This document shows, in pieces, positions 7,589-16,926 of a DNA stretch of 64,000 bases. The stretch lies in the NCBI RefSeq assembly GCF_003205615.1, contig NZ_PYBV01000026.1, positions 25,015 to 89,014 on the forward strand, in the 5' to 3' direction. The stretch comes from Micromonospora arborensis (GTDB taxonomy: Bacteria > Actinomycetota > Actinomycetes > Mycobacteriales > Micromonosporaceae). Every line of letters begins with the position of its first letter. Positions within the stretch are counted from its first letter, which is position 1. The notes beneath the pieces are model-generated. The model was not told the origin of the DNA. It was given only the letters and a program-made list of their open reading frames with translations, and did not search any database. Position numbers and translations under genes: made by a program.

Positions 7589-10381
7589 TTGCCGCTCGAT
7601 GGTCACCGTCGTTCCCTCGGCGCTGGAGACCAGGCGGACGTCGCCGTAGGCGTTCATCAGCAGCGCGCCCCGGCCCCGGTCCATCGCCGGCCGGCGGTCC
7701 CGCCAGGTGCCGAAGTCCCGCACCGAGATCCGGATCAGCGCCCCGCCCACCTGGACCCGGACCCGCACCTCCGGACGGCTGGGCCGCTGCGCGTGCTCGA
7801 CGGCGTTGTTCATCGCCTCGGACGCGGCGAGCAGAAGATCCTCCAGCACGTCCGCGTCGACACCGAGGTCGCTCAGCGTCAGCCGGACATCCCGACGCAT
7901 CGCCGCGGCCGAGGTGGGTGCGGACGGGTACGTCCACCCGACGTCCAGGATGTCGCCCAACCCTTCCCGGTCGGTCCGGGGCTCCGCGACCACCGGCGCG
8001 TCCGGGACGGCTGGGCGCGCGGAGTGAGCCGGATTGGCGATCCCCGCGGTCGCGATCAGAGGTGCCTTGACCGCCGGGGTGGGCGCGACAGTGGTGACCG
8101 GGCCGGGGCGCGTCGGCACCGCTGCGGCGTCGCCGGCCGGGTGGAGGCGGGCCCGCCGGATGGCGGCCCGGATCCGGGCGATCAGGTCGGCCGCCGCGAA
8201 CGGCTTCACCAGGTAGTCGTCGGCCCCCAGGCTCAGGCCCTCCACGCTGGCCTGCCCGCCGGCGCGGGCGGAGAGCACCAGCACCGGCAGCGTCCGGGTC
8301 GCCGGGTCCGCGCGTAGCCGGCGGACCAGGTCGAAGCCGTCCAGCACCGGCATCATCACGTCGGCGAGGACGAGGTCCGGCAGTTCACGGTGGACCTCGT
8401 CGAGGGCCTGCTGGCCGTCGGTGACGGCCCGCACCCGCCAGCCCTGCCCGGTGAGCAACCGGCTGAGGTACGCCCGCATGTCGGTGTTGTCGTCGGCGAC
8501 CAGGATCCGCGCCCCGGCCAGTTCGTCCGTGGTCGGTCCGGACGCGCGATCGGGCTCGGTCAGACCGCCGTCCGGCTCGGTGAGCCAGCCCATCGCCTCC
8601 TGCACGGCGGCGCGGGCGGCCTCGCCCCGCCCGTCCACGGGTGGCCCGCTCATCGCCGTGCGGTGCACCGCCGACCAGGGCAGCGCCACGGTGAAGGTGC
8701 TACCGACGCCCACTCGGCTCGCCACCCGGACCTCGCCGCCCTCCAACCGGGCCAGCTCGTACACCAGGGCCAGGCCGATGCCCGTGCCCTCGTGGCTGCG
8801 CGAGCGGGCACCCCGTACCCGGTGGAAGCGTTCGAAGAGTTTCGGCAGGTCCGTGTCGGCGATGCCGATGCCGGTGTCCGCGACGGTGAGGCGCACCTCC
8901 TCGTCGTCGGCGGTCAGGGCGACCCGGATACGGCCGATGAACGTGTATTTCAAAGCGTTGGACAGCAGGTTCGTGACGATGCGTTCCCAGTTGACCGGAT
9001 CGAGGGTGACCGGCCGGGGCAGCGGCGGGCAGCTCACCTCAAGGGTCAGCCCGGCCCGCTCGACGGCGGCCCGGAACACGCCGGCCAGCTCGGCTGTGAG
9101 CGCGGCCAGGTCGACCACCCGGGCGTCGCTGCGGGCTCGCCCGGCCTCCAGGCTGGAGAAGGTGAGCAGGCTGTTGACCAGGGTCAACAGTCGGGTGGCA
9201 TTGCGCCAGGAGGTCTCCAACCGCTCCCGCTGCACCAATGCCAGCGGCGCGCTGGCGTCGGTGAGGGCGTCGGCCAACGGACCGAGGATGAGGGTCAGCG
9301 GGGTACGGAACTCGTGGCTGACGTTGGCGAAGAAGTCGGTCTTCACCCGGTCCAGTTCGGCCAGCGCCTCGACCCGGCGCCTCTCTTGCTCGTACTCCTG
9401 GGCGTTGCGCAGCGCCACGGAGATCTGCTGGGCCAGGAGTTGGTCGAAGGACCGGTACGCCTCGTCGAGCCCCCGGCTGGGGCTGACCCCGGCCAGCAGG
9501 ACGCCGAGCGGCTGGTCCCCGTCGCCCGAGGGCAGCGGGAGCGCCAGCGCGGTGTGGACCGGATCGCCCCACGGGCCACCGGGCAGTGGCAGCCGGTCGG
9601 CGACGTCGGACACCTGGGTCGGTCGGCCCTGGGCGGCGTCCGGCAGCCCCCAGCCGTACGCGAGTGGGCCGGGGTCGGCCAGCTCGACGGTGTCCGGCAG
9701 TGCTCGCGCGTACCCCTGGTCGCCGCCGGTGCAGGCGATGCGCCGTAGGAGGGCGCCGTCGCGCAGGTAGATGGTGGCGAACGGCACGTCCAGCGGATGG
9801 CCGTCGATCGCGTCGACGAGCCGAGCGCCGGTGGCGTGCACGTCGACGGTTCGCCCGTCGCCGAGAACGGACAGGTCACGCAGCAGGCGCAACCGGCGTT
9901 CGCCGACCACCTGCTCGGTGACCTCGCTGCAGACGGTGAGTACGCCGACGGTGCGGCCGTCATCGTCGCGGGCCGGGGCGTGCGAGACGCTGAAGTACGC
10001 CTCCTCGCGGTAGCCGGCCCGCTCCAGCAGCAGCCGCAGGGCGGGGACCCAGCTGGCCACTCCGGTCGTCGTGGCCTGCTGGATCAGTGGGGCGAGCACG
10101 TCCCAGCCCTCGGCCAGGGTCACCCGCACGTCGTCACCGAGCGCGGCCGGGTGCTTGTCGCCGATCAGCTGGGAGTACGCGTCGTTGTAGAGCTGGGAGT
10201 AGCTGTCCCCCCAGAGCAGCAGCATGGGGTACCGGGAGGAGAGCACCATCCGGACCGCGACGCGCAGGCTCTGCGGCCAACCGGCCACCGGGCCGAGTGG
10301 GGTGCGGGCCCAGTCCAGTTCCGCCATCAACCGGCCGGTGTCACCGCCGCCGCTGAACAGGTCGACGCTGGGTGCTGTCAC
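7571..10381 (-). CDS. Hybrid sensor kinase: PAS-GAF-HisKA-HATPase-receiver-RsbW-like ATPase
   Basis: About 936 residues with no membrane segment. In order: a PAS-like sensor (residues ~5-140, with WARTPLGPVAGWPQSL), a GAF-type domain (~165-320), HisKA with the phospho-His at about residue 355 (FANVSHEFRTPLTLILGPL), and HATPase_c with N, G1 and G2 boxes (NLLSNALKYT, DTGIGIA, GTGIGLALV). A receiver follows (~624-740; Asp in LADVMMP, K in VKPF), then a linker and a second, RsbW/SpoIIAB-like ATPase (~825-930; ASEAMNNAVEHA, GRGALLMNAYGD). The last domain usually phosphorylates an anti-sigma antagonist. The GTG at 10381 is tentative; another GTG lies at 10456. Confidence 0.85.
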   Translation of the reverse strand: MTAPSVDLFSGGGDTGRLMAELDWARTPLGPVAGWPQSLRVAVRMVLSSRYPMLLLWGDSYSQLYNDAYSQLIGDKHPAALGDDVRVTLAEGWDVLAPLIQQATTTGVASWVPALRLLLERAGYREEAYFSVSHAPARDDDGRTVGVLTVCSEVTEQVVGERRLRLLRDLSVLGDGRTVDVHATGARLVDAIDGHPLDVPFATIYLRDGALLRRIACTGGDQGYARALPDTVELADPGPLAYGWGLPDAAQGRPTQVSDVADRLPLPGGPWGDPVHTALALPLPSGDGDQPLGVLLAGVSPSRGLDEAYRSFDQLLAQQISVALRNAQEYEQERRRVEALAELDRVKTDFFANVSHEFRTPLTLILGPLADALTDASAPLALVQRERLETSWRNATRLLTLVNSLLTFSSLEAGRARSDARVVDLAALTAELAGVFRAAVERAGLTLEVSCPPLPRPVTLDPVNWERIVTNLLSNALKYTFIGRIRVALTADDEEVRLTVADTGIGIADTDLPKLFERFHRVRGARSRSHEGTGIGLALVYELARLEGGEVRVASRVGVGSTFTVALPWSAVHRTAMSGPPVDGRGEAARAAVQEAMGWLTEPDGGLTEPDRASGPTTDELAGARILVADDNTDMRAYLSRLLTGQGWRVRAVTDGQQALDEVHRELPDLVLADVMMPVLDGFDLVRRLRADPATRTLPVLVLSARAGGQASVEGLSLGADDYLVKPFAAADLIARIRAAIRRARLHPAGDAAAVPTRPGPVTTVAPTPAVKAPLIATAGIANPAHSARPAVPDAPVVAEPRTDREGLGDILDVGWTYPSAPTSAAAMRRDVRLTLSDLGVDADVLEDLLLAASEAMNNAVEHAQRPSRPEVRVRVQVGGALIRISVRDFGTWRDRRPAMDRGRGALLMNAYGDVRLVSSAEGTTVTIERQLADPA

Positions 10382-10481
10382 GCTCGATCCGGCCCCATCG
10401 CAGCCCCCGTTCCGGGTCTGACGACCCCTGCTGGCGTTACCTACCCATCCTGGCACCTCTACTCACCTGTGCCGACGCCGG

Positions 10482-10651
10482 TACCTACCGTCGAAGCGGT
10501 GGCGGGAGCGGATCCGGTTCGCCTGGTGGACCGACGAGGAGCAGGGGCTCAACGGCTCCCGGTTCTACGTCCTCTGCGCTTCACCGGCACCGAGGACTCG
10601 TCGCTGCAGACCAGCTTCGTGATCGACGATGTGACGTTGCGGGCGAGCTGA
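10482..10651 (+). pseudogene. Remnant of a secreted M28-type aminopeptidase
   Basis: One frame from about 10482 reads RIRFAWWTDEEQGLNGSRF, the core of secreted M28 zinc aminopeptidases (the E-E pair that binds metal and acts as base). After a few codons the homology stops. A different frame then gives FTGTEDSSLQTSFVIDDVTL and a TGA at 10649, a C-terminal signature of secreted actinomycete proteases with a beta-sandwich tail. Both pieces are on the plus strand in the right order but out of frame, with most of the gene missing. This is a relic created by an internal deletion. No start is present. Confidence 0.7.
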
Positions 10652-10672
10652 CGCCCCGCGTACCTGAAGGTA

Positions 10673-10704
10673 GAGCCGCCGCCGGTGCGGCCCGGCGGCG
10701 GCTC
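10673..10704. terminator. 12-bp stem hairpin between convergent sequences
   Basis: A perfect 12-bp inverted repeat (10673-10684 against 10693-10704) with an 8-nt loop, placed between the M28 relic and the end of the minus-strand SDR gene. It probably serves as the SDR terminator. Confidence 0.65.
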
Positions 10705-10717
10705 GTCGCGTCGTGGG

Positions 10718-11416
10718 TCAGGGGAGCTGCGGGTAGAGCGCGGCGACGCCGCCGGCCAGCCCGGCCTGCACCTGGCGGCTGGTCTCGTCGGTGACGATCT
10801 CGTACGCGTCGGCCTCGATGCCGTCCACCCCGATCCGGGCGATCACCGCCGGGTCGGACTTCGGGGCGGTGACCCCGGCGGTCATGTCGGTGTCCATGTA
10901 GCCGACGTGCAGGCCGGCGACGCGAACGCCCCGCTCGGCGAGCTGGAGGCGCAGAGCGTTGGTCATCGCCCACTCGGCGGACTTGGCGGCGCCGTACGCC
11001 CCGAGGTGCGGGAAGTTGACCCACGAGAGCACGGAGAGCACGTTGAGGATCGTCCCGCCGCCGTTGCCGGTGATGATCGGCGTGAACGCCCGGACCATCG
11101 ACAGGGTGCCGAGGTAGTGGGTCTCCAGCTCCAGCCGGACGAGGTCCAGGTCGCCCTCGAGCAGGTCGGTGCCGGTATCGATGCCGGCGTTGTTGATCAG
11201 GAGGTTCACGTCGCCGGCCAGCTTGGCGGCAGCGGCGACCGAGGCGGGGTCGGTGATGTCGAGCTTCACCGGCGTCACGCCGGGCAGGTCGACGCTGTCG
11301 GGGTTGCGGGCACCGGCGTAGACGGTGGCGCCGCGGGCGAGGAGTTCGGCGGCGAGGTGCCGGCCGAAGCCGCGGTTGGCCCCGGTGACGAGGGCGGTGC
11401 TTCCAGCGATCTTCAT
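10718..11416 (-). CDS. Short-chain dehydrogenase/reductase (SDR)
   Basis: A 232-residue classical-type SDR. It shows the NADP-binding glycine motif TGANRGFGRHLA (TGxxxGxG), the NNAG motif in LLINNAGID, and the catalytic Ser/Tyr/Lys with Y in GAYGAAKSAEW (YxxxK). The N-terminus MKIAGSTALVTG fits the family and the ATG is unambiguous. It oxidises or reduces a carbonyl/alcohol substrate that cannot be named from sequence. It stands alone, diverging from htpG across about 160 bp. Confidence 0.88.
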   Translation of the reverse strand: MKIAGSTALVTGANRGFGRHLAAELLARGATVYAGARNPDSVDLPGVTPVKLDITDPASVAAAAKLAGDVNLLINNAGIDTGTDLLEGDLDLVRLELETHYLGTLSMVRAFTPIITGNGGGTILNVLSVLSWVNFPHLGAYGAAKSAEWAMTNALRLQLAERGVRVAGLHVGYMDTDMTAGVTAPKSDPAVIARIGVDGIEADAYEIVTDETSRQVQAGLAGGVAALYPQLP

Positions 11417-11578
11417 GGCGGCGACGCTATCCGGACTGACTTCTGTATGCCAAAGTCAGCTATGTCACGGGGACGGCACGCCCGGATCGGGAATACGACC
11501 CGGACGCGGTCACCAGCCGGCTGATGACGACTCGTATCCTTTCCGCGAACCTCCGCACGAGCCGAGAAGGGAGACGGT

Positions 11579-13495
11579 GTGAGCAATCAGGCCGAGACGT
11601 TGGAGTTCCAGGCCGAGGCGCGTCAGCTCCTCCAGTTGGTGGTCCACTCGATCTATTCGAACAAGGACGTCTTCCTGCGGGAACTCATCTCGAACGCATC
11701 CGACGCGCTGGACAAGCTACGGCTGGCCACGCTCGTCGACAAGGACCTCGTCGCCGACACCGACGACCTGCACGTCGCCCTGGAGGTCGACCGGGACGCC
11801 CGTACCCTCACCGTCCGGGACAACGGCATCGGGATGACCCGCGACGAGGTGGTCCAGCTCATCGGCACCATCGCCAAGTCGGGCACCGCCGAACTGCTGC
11901 GCCAGCTGCGCGAATCCGCCGACGCCCACGCCTCGCAGGACCTGATCGGCCAGTTCGGCGTCGGCTTCTACGCCGCGTTCATGGTCGCCGACCGGGTCAC
12001 CCTGTTGACCCGCAAGGCCGGCGAGACCGGCGGCACCCGGTGGGAGTCCACCGGCGAGGGCACGTACTCGATCGAGGGAGTCGACGAGGCGCCGCAGGGC
12101 ACGACGGTGACCCTGCACCTCAAGCCGGCCGACACCGAGGACAACCTGCACGACTACACCGCCGAGTGGACCGTCCGGGAGATCGTCAAGCGATACTCCG
12201 ACTTCATCGCCTGGCCGATCCGGATGACCGTCGAGCGCCCCGGCACCGACGACGCCCCCGCCACCAGCGAGGTGCAGACCCTCAACTCGATGAAGGCGCT
12301 CTGGGCGCGGCCCCGCGACGAGGTCGACGCCGCCGAGTACAACGAGTTCTACAAGCACGTCAGCCACGACTGGGCCGACCCGCTCGAGGTCGTGCACATG
12401 AAGGGCGAGGGCACCTTCGAGTACGAGGCGCTGCTGTTCCTGCCCAGCCACGCCCCGCTGGACCTGTTCTCCCCGCAGGGCCGCCGCGGTGTCCAGCTCT
12501 ACGTCAAGCGTGTCTTCATCATGGACGACTGCGAGGCGCTGGTCCCGACCTACCTGCGCTTCGTCAAGGGTGTGGTCGACGCGCACGACCTGTCGCTGAA
12601 CATCTCCCGCGAGATCCTGCAGCAGGACCGGCAGATCCAGATCGTTCGCCGCCGCCTGGTGAAGAAGATCCTCGCCACGGTCAAGGACCTGAAGGCCAAC
12701 CACGCCGAGCGGTACCGCACCTTCTGGACCGAGTTCGGCGCGGTGGTCAAGGAAGGGCTGATCGACGACACCGACAACCGGGACACGCTGCTGGACATCC
12801 TGTCGGTGGCCTCCACCCACGACCCGGCCGAGCCCACCGACCTGGCCGGCTACGTGTCACGGATGAAGGACGGCCAGAGCGACATCTGGTACGCCACCGG
12901 CGAGTCGCGGGCCGCCATCGAGAACTCTCCGCACCTGGAGGCGTTCCGGGCCAAGGGCCACGAGGTGCTGCTGCTCACCGACCAGGTCGACGAGGTGTGG
13001 GTCGAGCGGGTCGGCGCGTACGACGGCCGACCGCTGCGCTCGATCGCCAAGGGCGAGATCGACCTGGACACCGACGAGGAGAAGCAGCAGGCCGAGGCCG
13101 AGCGCGAGCAGCAGCGACAGGAGTTCGCCGCGCTGCTGGACTGGCTGGGCACCACCCTGACCGACAGTGTCCGGGAGGTCCGCCTGTCGTCCCGGCTGAC
13201 CACCTCACCGGCCTGCGTCGTCGGCGACGCCCACGACCTCACCCCGACCCTGGAGAAGATGTACCGGGCGATGGGGCACGAGATCCCCGCGACCAAGCGG
13301 ATCCTGGAGATCAACCCCGGTCACCCGCTCGTCTCCGGGCTGCGCAAGGCCCACGAGCAGGGCAGCGACCAGACGGCCCTGACCGAGACCGCCGAGCTGC
13401 TCTACGGCCTGGCGGTGCTCGCCGAGGGCGGTGAGCTGACCGATCCGGCCCGCTTCACCCGGACGCTCGCCGACCGGCTGGCGCGCACCCTCTAG
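11579..13495 (+). CDS. htpG: Chaperone protein HtpG (Hsp90)
   Basis: 638 residues, the usual full length for bacterial Hsp90. GHKL ATPase motifs are clear in the N-domain: ELISNASDALDKLR, VRDNGIGM, GTIAKSGT and GQFGVGFYAAFMVAD. The middle domain follows (LYVKRVFIMDDCEALVP, LNISREILQQD), then the C-terminal dimerisation domain. It is an ATP-driven cytoplasmic chaperone for stressed or immature proteins. The GTG start at 11579 has AAGGGAG upstream. No HSP operator is obvious in the ~160 bp upstream. Confidence 0.97.
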   Translation: MSNQAETLEFQAEARQLLQLVVHSIYSNKDVFLRELISNASDALDKLRLATLVDKDLVADTDDLHVALEVDRDARTLTVRDNGIGMTRDEVVQLIGTIAKSGTAELLRQLRESADAHASQDLIGQFGVGFYAAFMVADRVTLLTRKAGETGGTRWESTGEGTYSIEGVDEAPQGTTVTLHLKPADTEDNLHDYTAEWTVREIVKRYSDFIAWPIRMTVERPGTDDAPATSEVQTLNSMKALWARPRDEVDAAEYNEFYKHVSHDWADPLEVVHMKGEGTFEYEALLFLPSHAPLDLFSPQGRRGVQLYVKRVFIMDDCEALVPTYLRFVKGVVDAHDLSLNISREILQQDRQIQIVRRRLVKKILATVKDLKANHAERYRTFWTEFGAVVKEGLIDDTDNRDTLLDILSVASTHDPAEPTDLAGYVSRMKDGQSDIWYATGESRAAIENSPHLEAFRAKGHEVLLLTDQVDEVWVERVGAYDGRPLRSIAKGEIDLDTDEEKQQAEAEREQQRQEFAALLDWLGTTLTDSVREVRLSSRLTTSPACVVGDAHDLTPTLEKMYRAMGHEIPATKRILEINPGHPLVSGLRKAHEQGSDQTALTETAELLYGLAVLAEGGELTDPARFTRTLADRLARTL

Positions 13496-13510
13496 CAGGC
13501 GTTCCCGGTT

Positions 13511-13553
13511 CCGGCCGGCGGGCCGCCCGATCTTCTCGGGCCCCGCCGGCCGG
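13511..13553. terminator. Bidirectional terminator between htpG and a response regulator
   Basis: A 12-bp outer stem (13511-13522 against 13542-13553) encloses a second 5-bp stem (CCCGA/TCGGG). It fills the gap between two convergent genes. Confidence 0.8.
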
Positions 13554-14207
13554 TCACTGGCCGGGGATCACCAGGCCGGATTCGTAGGCGACCATCACTG
13601 CCTGCGCACGGTCGCGCAGGTTGAGTTTGCCGAGCAGGTTGCCGACGTGGGTTTTCACCGTGTGCTCGCTGAGGTGGTGGTGGGCGGCGATCTCGGCGTT
13701 GGACAGCCCAGCCGCGATCAGACGCAGCACGTCCGTCTCGCGGGCGGTCAGCGCGGTGACCGCGGCAGCCAGGGCGGGGTCCGGGTGGCCGCGCCGGTGT
13801 AGTTCGCCGATCACCCGGGCGGTGACGCCGGGGGCGAGCAGCGCGTCACCGGCGGCGACCACGCGGACCGCGTTCACCAGGTCGGCTCGTGGGGCGTCCT
13901 TGAGCAGGAAGCCGCTGGCACCCGCACGCAGCGCCGCGTACAGGTAGTCGTCGGTGTCGAACATGGTCAGGGCGAGGACCCGGCTCGGTGTACGTGCGCA
14001 GACCTCGCGGGTCGCGGCGACACCATCGAGGATCGGCATACGCATGTCCATCAGGACCACGTCGGGGCGGTGTTCGAGGGCGGCCTGCACGGCGGAGGCG
14101 CCGTCGGATGCCTCGGCGACCACCTCGATGTCCGGCTCGGCACCGAGGATCGTGGCGAACCCGGCCCGGAACAGGTCCTGATCGTCGGCGAGCACGACGC
14201 GCAGCAT
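13554..14207 (-). CDS. NarL/FixJ-type response regulator
   Basis: A 217-residue LuxR-type regulator. The receiver has VVLADDQDLFR, the phospho-Asp in VVLMDMRMP, T in LALTMFD and K in LLKDAPR. The C-terminal HTH (LTARETDVLRLIAAGLSNAE ... HTVKTHVGNLLGKL) binds DNA. It is translated right after its sensor kinase: the kinase TGA and the regulator ATG share one base (TGATG at 14205-14209). The pair forms a standard two-component system; the regulated genes are not shown by the sequence. Confidence 0.95.
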   Translation of the reverse strand: MLRVVLADDQDLFRAGFATILGAEPDIEVVAEASDGASAVQAALEHRPDVVLMDMRMPILDGVAATREVCARTPSRVLALTMFDTDDYLYAALRAGASGFLLKDAPRADLVNAVRVVAAGDALLAPGVTARVIGELHRRGHPDPALAAAVTALTARETDVLRLIAAGLSNAEIAAHHHLSEHTVKTHVGNLLGKLNLRDRAQAVMVAYESGLVIPGQ

Positions 14208-15349
14208 CAGAGCATCGCCGGTGTCGGCAGCGGGAGAGTGGCGGTGACGGTGAAGCCGCAGCCGTCCGAGGCCGGGCCGGTGTGCAGGGTGCCGCCGCAG
14301 GCCTGGGCCCGCTCGCGCATCCCGACGATCCCGTATCCGGGCAGCACGGCGGCGGCCCGGTCGCCACGGCCGTCATCGATGATCGAGACGGTCAGAGACT
14401 CCGCCGTGTAGTCCAGCAGGACGCGGACCGATCCCGCCTCGGCATGCCGGACCACATTGGTCAGGGACTCCTGCACGATCCGGTAGGCCGCCACCCCGAC
14501 ATCCGCGGGCGGTTCACACGGCGGCCGGGCGGCACCCCCGAATGGTCCGGGGACTACGTCGGACGGTGGGGACGAGACGGTGAGGACGGCGTCCAGGCCG
14601 GTGGCGCGGACGCGTTCGACGAGGACGGCGAGGTGGGCCAGGCCCGGTTGGTCGAGTGGCTGGTCGGCGGGTTCGTGCAGACTGCCGACCGCGCGGCGGA
14701 GTTGGACGACCGCGTCCCGGCCGGTGGCGGCGATCGTGGCGAACGTGGCGTCGGCGCGGTCCGGGTGCGGGCGGACCAGCAGTGGGCCCGCCTCCGCTTG
14801 GACGATCATGACACCGACCGCGTGGGTGAGGATGTCGTGCAGGTCGCGGGCGATGCGGGTGCGCTCACGCAGCACCGCCGCCTCCCGTTCACCGACGACG
14901 CGACGATCGCGTTCGGCGAGGGCCAGGGCCTGGGTGCGGCGTGCGCGGGCGCTGGTGCCCAGGGCGTACGCGAAGACGTAGGCGACCGACAGGTAACGCA
15001 GCACCTCCACGTCCGGGTGCGGATAGAGCAGCGACAGCGACACGCCGGCGGCGGTGAGCACGATGCCCAGCAGGCGGATCGGCAGGGAGGCTCGCGCCGC
15101 GAACGTGTAGAGGCAGACGAGCGGGCCGACCGGCAGCAGCGGAGGCGCTCCGAGCGAGGCGGAGACGGTCGTGGCGACGCCCACGACGAACGCGACCCGG
15201 AGCAGCGCGCGGTCTCGCCACAGCACCGGAACCGACGACAGGACCGCCAGCGGCAGCACCCACCAGGCACGTGGGCCGTCGGCCAGGGCGGGCAGCACGG
15301 TCGCCGCGACGGCGGCCACGGCGACGGCGAGATTGACGTACCGCTTCAC
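14207..15349 (-). CDS. Sensor histidine kinase, NarL-partner type
   Basis: About 380 residues. The N-terminal ~150 residues carry several hydrophobic helices with almost no loop, a membrane-embedded sensor. HisKA_3 has the phospho-His in RIARDLHDILTHAVGVMIVQ. The HATPase has YRIVQESLTNVVRHA, IDDGRG and GYGIVGMRERAQACGGTL. The GTG at 15349 (reading MKRYVNLAVAV) gives the expected short cytoplasmic start; it has no good ribosome binding site, so a leaderless message is possible. It phosphorylates the overlapping response regulator. The Lnt-like gene diverges from it. Confidence 0.9.
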   Translation of the reverse strand: MKRYVNLAVAVAAVAATVLPALADGPRAWWVLPLAVLSSVPVLWRDRALLRVAFVVGVATTVSASLGAPPLLPVGPLVCLYTFAARASLPIRLLGIVLTAAGVSLSLLYPHPDVEVLRYLSVAYVFAYALGTSARARRTQALALAERDRRVVGEREAAVLRERTRIARDLHDILTHAVGVMIVQAEAGPLLVRPHPDRADATFATIAATGRDAVVQLRRAVGSLHEPADQPLDQPGLAHLAVLVERVRATGLDAVLTVSSPPSDVVPGPFGGAARPPCEPPADVGVAAYRIVQESLTNVVRHAEAGSVRVLLDYTAESLTVSIIDDGRGDRAAAVLPGYGIVGMRERAQACGGTLHTGPASDGCGFTVTATLPLPTPAML

Positions 15350-15458
15350 GTCGGCAGTATCGTCCGGCACGGCGCTTGCGCGCCTCCCTCCACAGGACCA
15401 GATCAACCCCAGTTCGTACGGCGATCCGCACCGGCCGCCCGCACCGCACCATCGACGC

Positions 15459-16889
15459 ATGATGATGATCGTCGCCACGCTCCTGAGTGGCCTGCTCTGG
15501 TTCGGTGGCTCCGGGCTGCACCCGGTGGCCGCGCTGACCTGGCTCGCCCCGATCCCGCTGATCCTCGCCGCGTTGCGGGTACGCCCGAGGACCGCCCTCT
15601 ACGCGACGGCCGTCGCCTGGTCGATCGGTCAGCTCGGCCTGTTGGGGTACTACCTCGGCACCCTGCGACTACCGGTCCCCGTGGTCGCCGGCCTGGTCCT
15701 GCTCGGCGTCGGCCTGGCCGGTGGCACGGTCCTGCTCGCCCGGGCGCTGCTGCTGCGCGGACGGGTCGTGACCGCGATCCTCACCGTGCCGTCCCTGTGG
15801 GTGCTGGGCGAGTACGCCGCGTCCCGGCTGTTCCCGCATGGCGCGTGGTGGAGCCTCGCCTACACCCAGGCCGACGTCCGCCCGGTCATCCAGCTGACCG
15901 CGCTCACCGGCGTCTGGGGCGTCACCTACCTGCTGCTCGCCGTCCCCATCGCCCTCGCCGCCCTGCTCGGAAGCCTGCAACCCACCGCGCCGACCCACCT
16001 TGTGGACCCCCGGCGTGCCCTCACCTGCCTGCTCGCCCTCCTGCTCGGTGCCGGCGGATGGTCGGCCTGGTCGCTGAGCCGTTCCCCCGACCCGGCCGAG
16101 CCCCTGACCGTCGGCCTTGTCGCCCTGCGGCAGCCCGAGGACGGGCTCCCGCTGGACGAACCGTCCGGCCGTGACCTGCTCACCCGTTACGTTCCGCGGG
16201 TCGCGGGCCTGGTCGCCCGCGGGGCACGGGTCGTCGTGCTGCCGGAGAAGGTGTTCGCCGTGACCGACTCGACGCTGCCCCTGCTCGTGGACGTGCTGCG
16301 GCAGACCGCGGCCCGGGTCGTGGTCGGCGCGGTGTTGTGGCGGGCCGGCACGGCGAGCAATGTCGCGCTGGTGCTGGACCCGGACGGGACGATCACGACG
16401 TACGAGAAGCAGCATCTGGTCCCGGGCCTGGAGGACTGGCTGACGCCGGGTGCCGACGATGTGATCGTGGACGGGCGGTTCGGCGTCGTGATCTGCAAGG
16501 ATCTCGACTATCCCGGCCTGGTCCGGCGGTATCGGGCGCAGGGCGCGACGGTGCTGCTGGTCCCCGGCCTGGACTTCACGTCCGACGGCTGGCTGCACGG
16601 CCGGATGGCCCTGGTCCGTGGCGTGGAGAACGGGCTCACCGTGGTCCGCGCCGCCGCGTTCGGCCGGCTGACCGTCAGCGACCCCGGCGGCCGGATGATG
16701 GGTGAGGCGACCGCTGGTGACGCGGAGCTGCTTGTCACGTCCGCTCCGACGACGGGGTGGGGCACGGTCTATTCGCGTACGGGAGACTGGTTTCCGCTTC
16801 TGTCCCTGGTCTTGTTGGTCGTCTCCCTGGGTGGGGCGCGGCGGTGGCGCTTGACGTCGACGCCCAGGGTGTCAGCCTTCAATTCGTGA
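15459..16889 (+). CDS. Apolipoprotein N-acyltransferase-like protein
   Basis: A 476-residue membrane enzyme of the Lnt family. The N-terminal ~200 residues have about six hydrophobic helices (GLHPVAALTWLAPIPLIL fits the family). A carbon-nitrogen hydrolase domain follows with the E-K-C triad: VVVLPEKVFAV, TYEKQHLVPGLEDW and GVVICKDLDYPGL. A last helix is near the C-terminus. Lnt adds the third acyl chain to lipoproteins on the outer face of the membrane. The residues after the catalytic Cys (KD) differ from the E. coli-type CYE. Start at the first of tandem ATGs; no strong ribosome binding site. Confidence 0.8.
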   Translation: MMMIVATLLSGLLWFGGSGLHPVAALTWLAPIPLILAALRVRPRTALYATAVAWSIGQLGLLGYYLGTLRLPVPVVAGLVLLGVGLAGGTVLLARALLLRGRVVTAILTVPSLWVLGEYAASRLFPHGAWWSLAYTQADVRPVIQLTALTGVWGVTYLLLAVPIALAALLGSLQPTAPTHLVDPRRALTCLLALLLGAGGWSAWSLSRSPDPAEPLTVGLVALRQPEDGLPLDEPSGRDLLTRYVPRVAGLVARGARVVVLPEKVFAVTDSTLPLLVDVLRQTAARVVVGAVLWRAGTASNVALVLDPDGTITTYEKQHLVPGLEDWLTPGADDVIVDGRFGVVICKDLDYPGLVRRYRAQGATVLLVPGLDFTSDGWLHGRMALVRGVENGLTVVRAAAFGRLTVSDPGGRMMGEATAGDAELLVTSAPTTGWGTVYSRTGDWFPLLSLVLLVVSLGGARRWRLTSTPRVSAFNS

Positions 16890-16926
16890 TTTCGAAAATC
16901 GTCCAAATGATGAGTGGAGCACGGTC

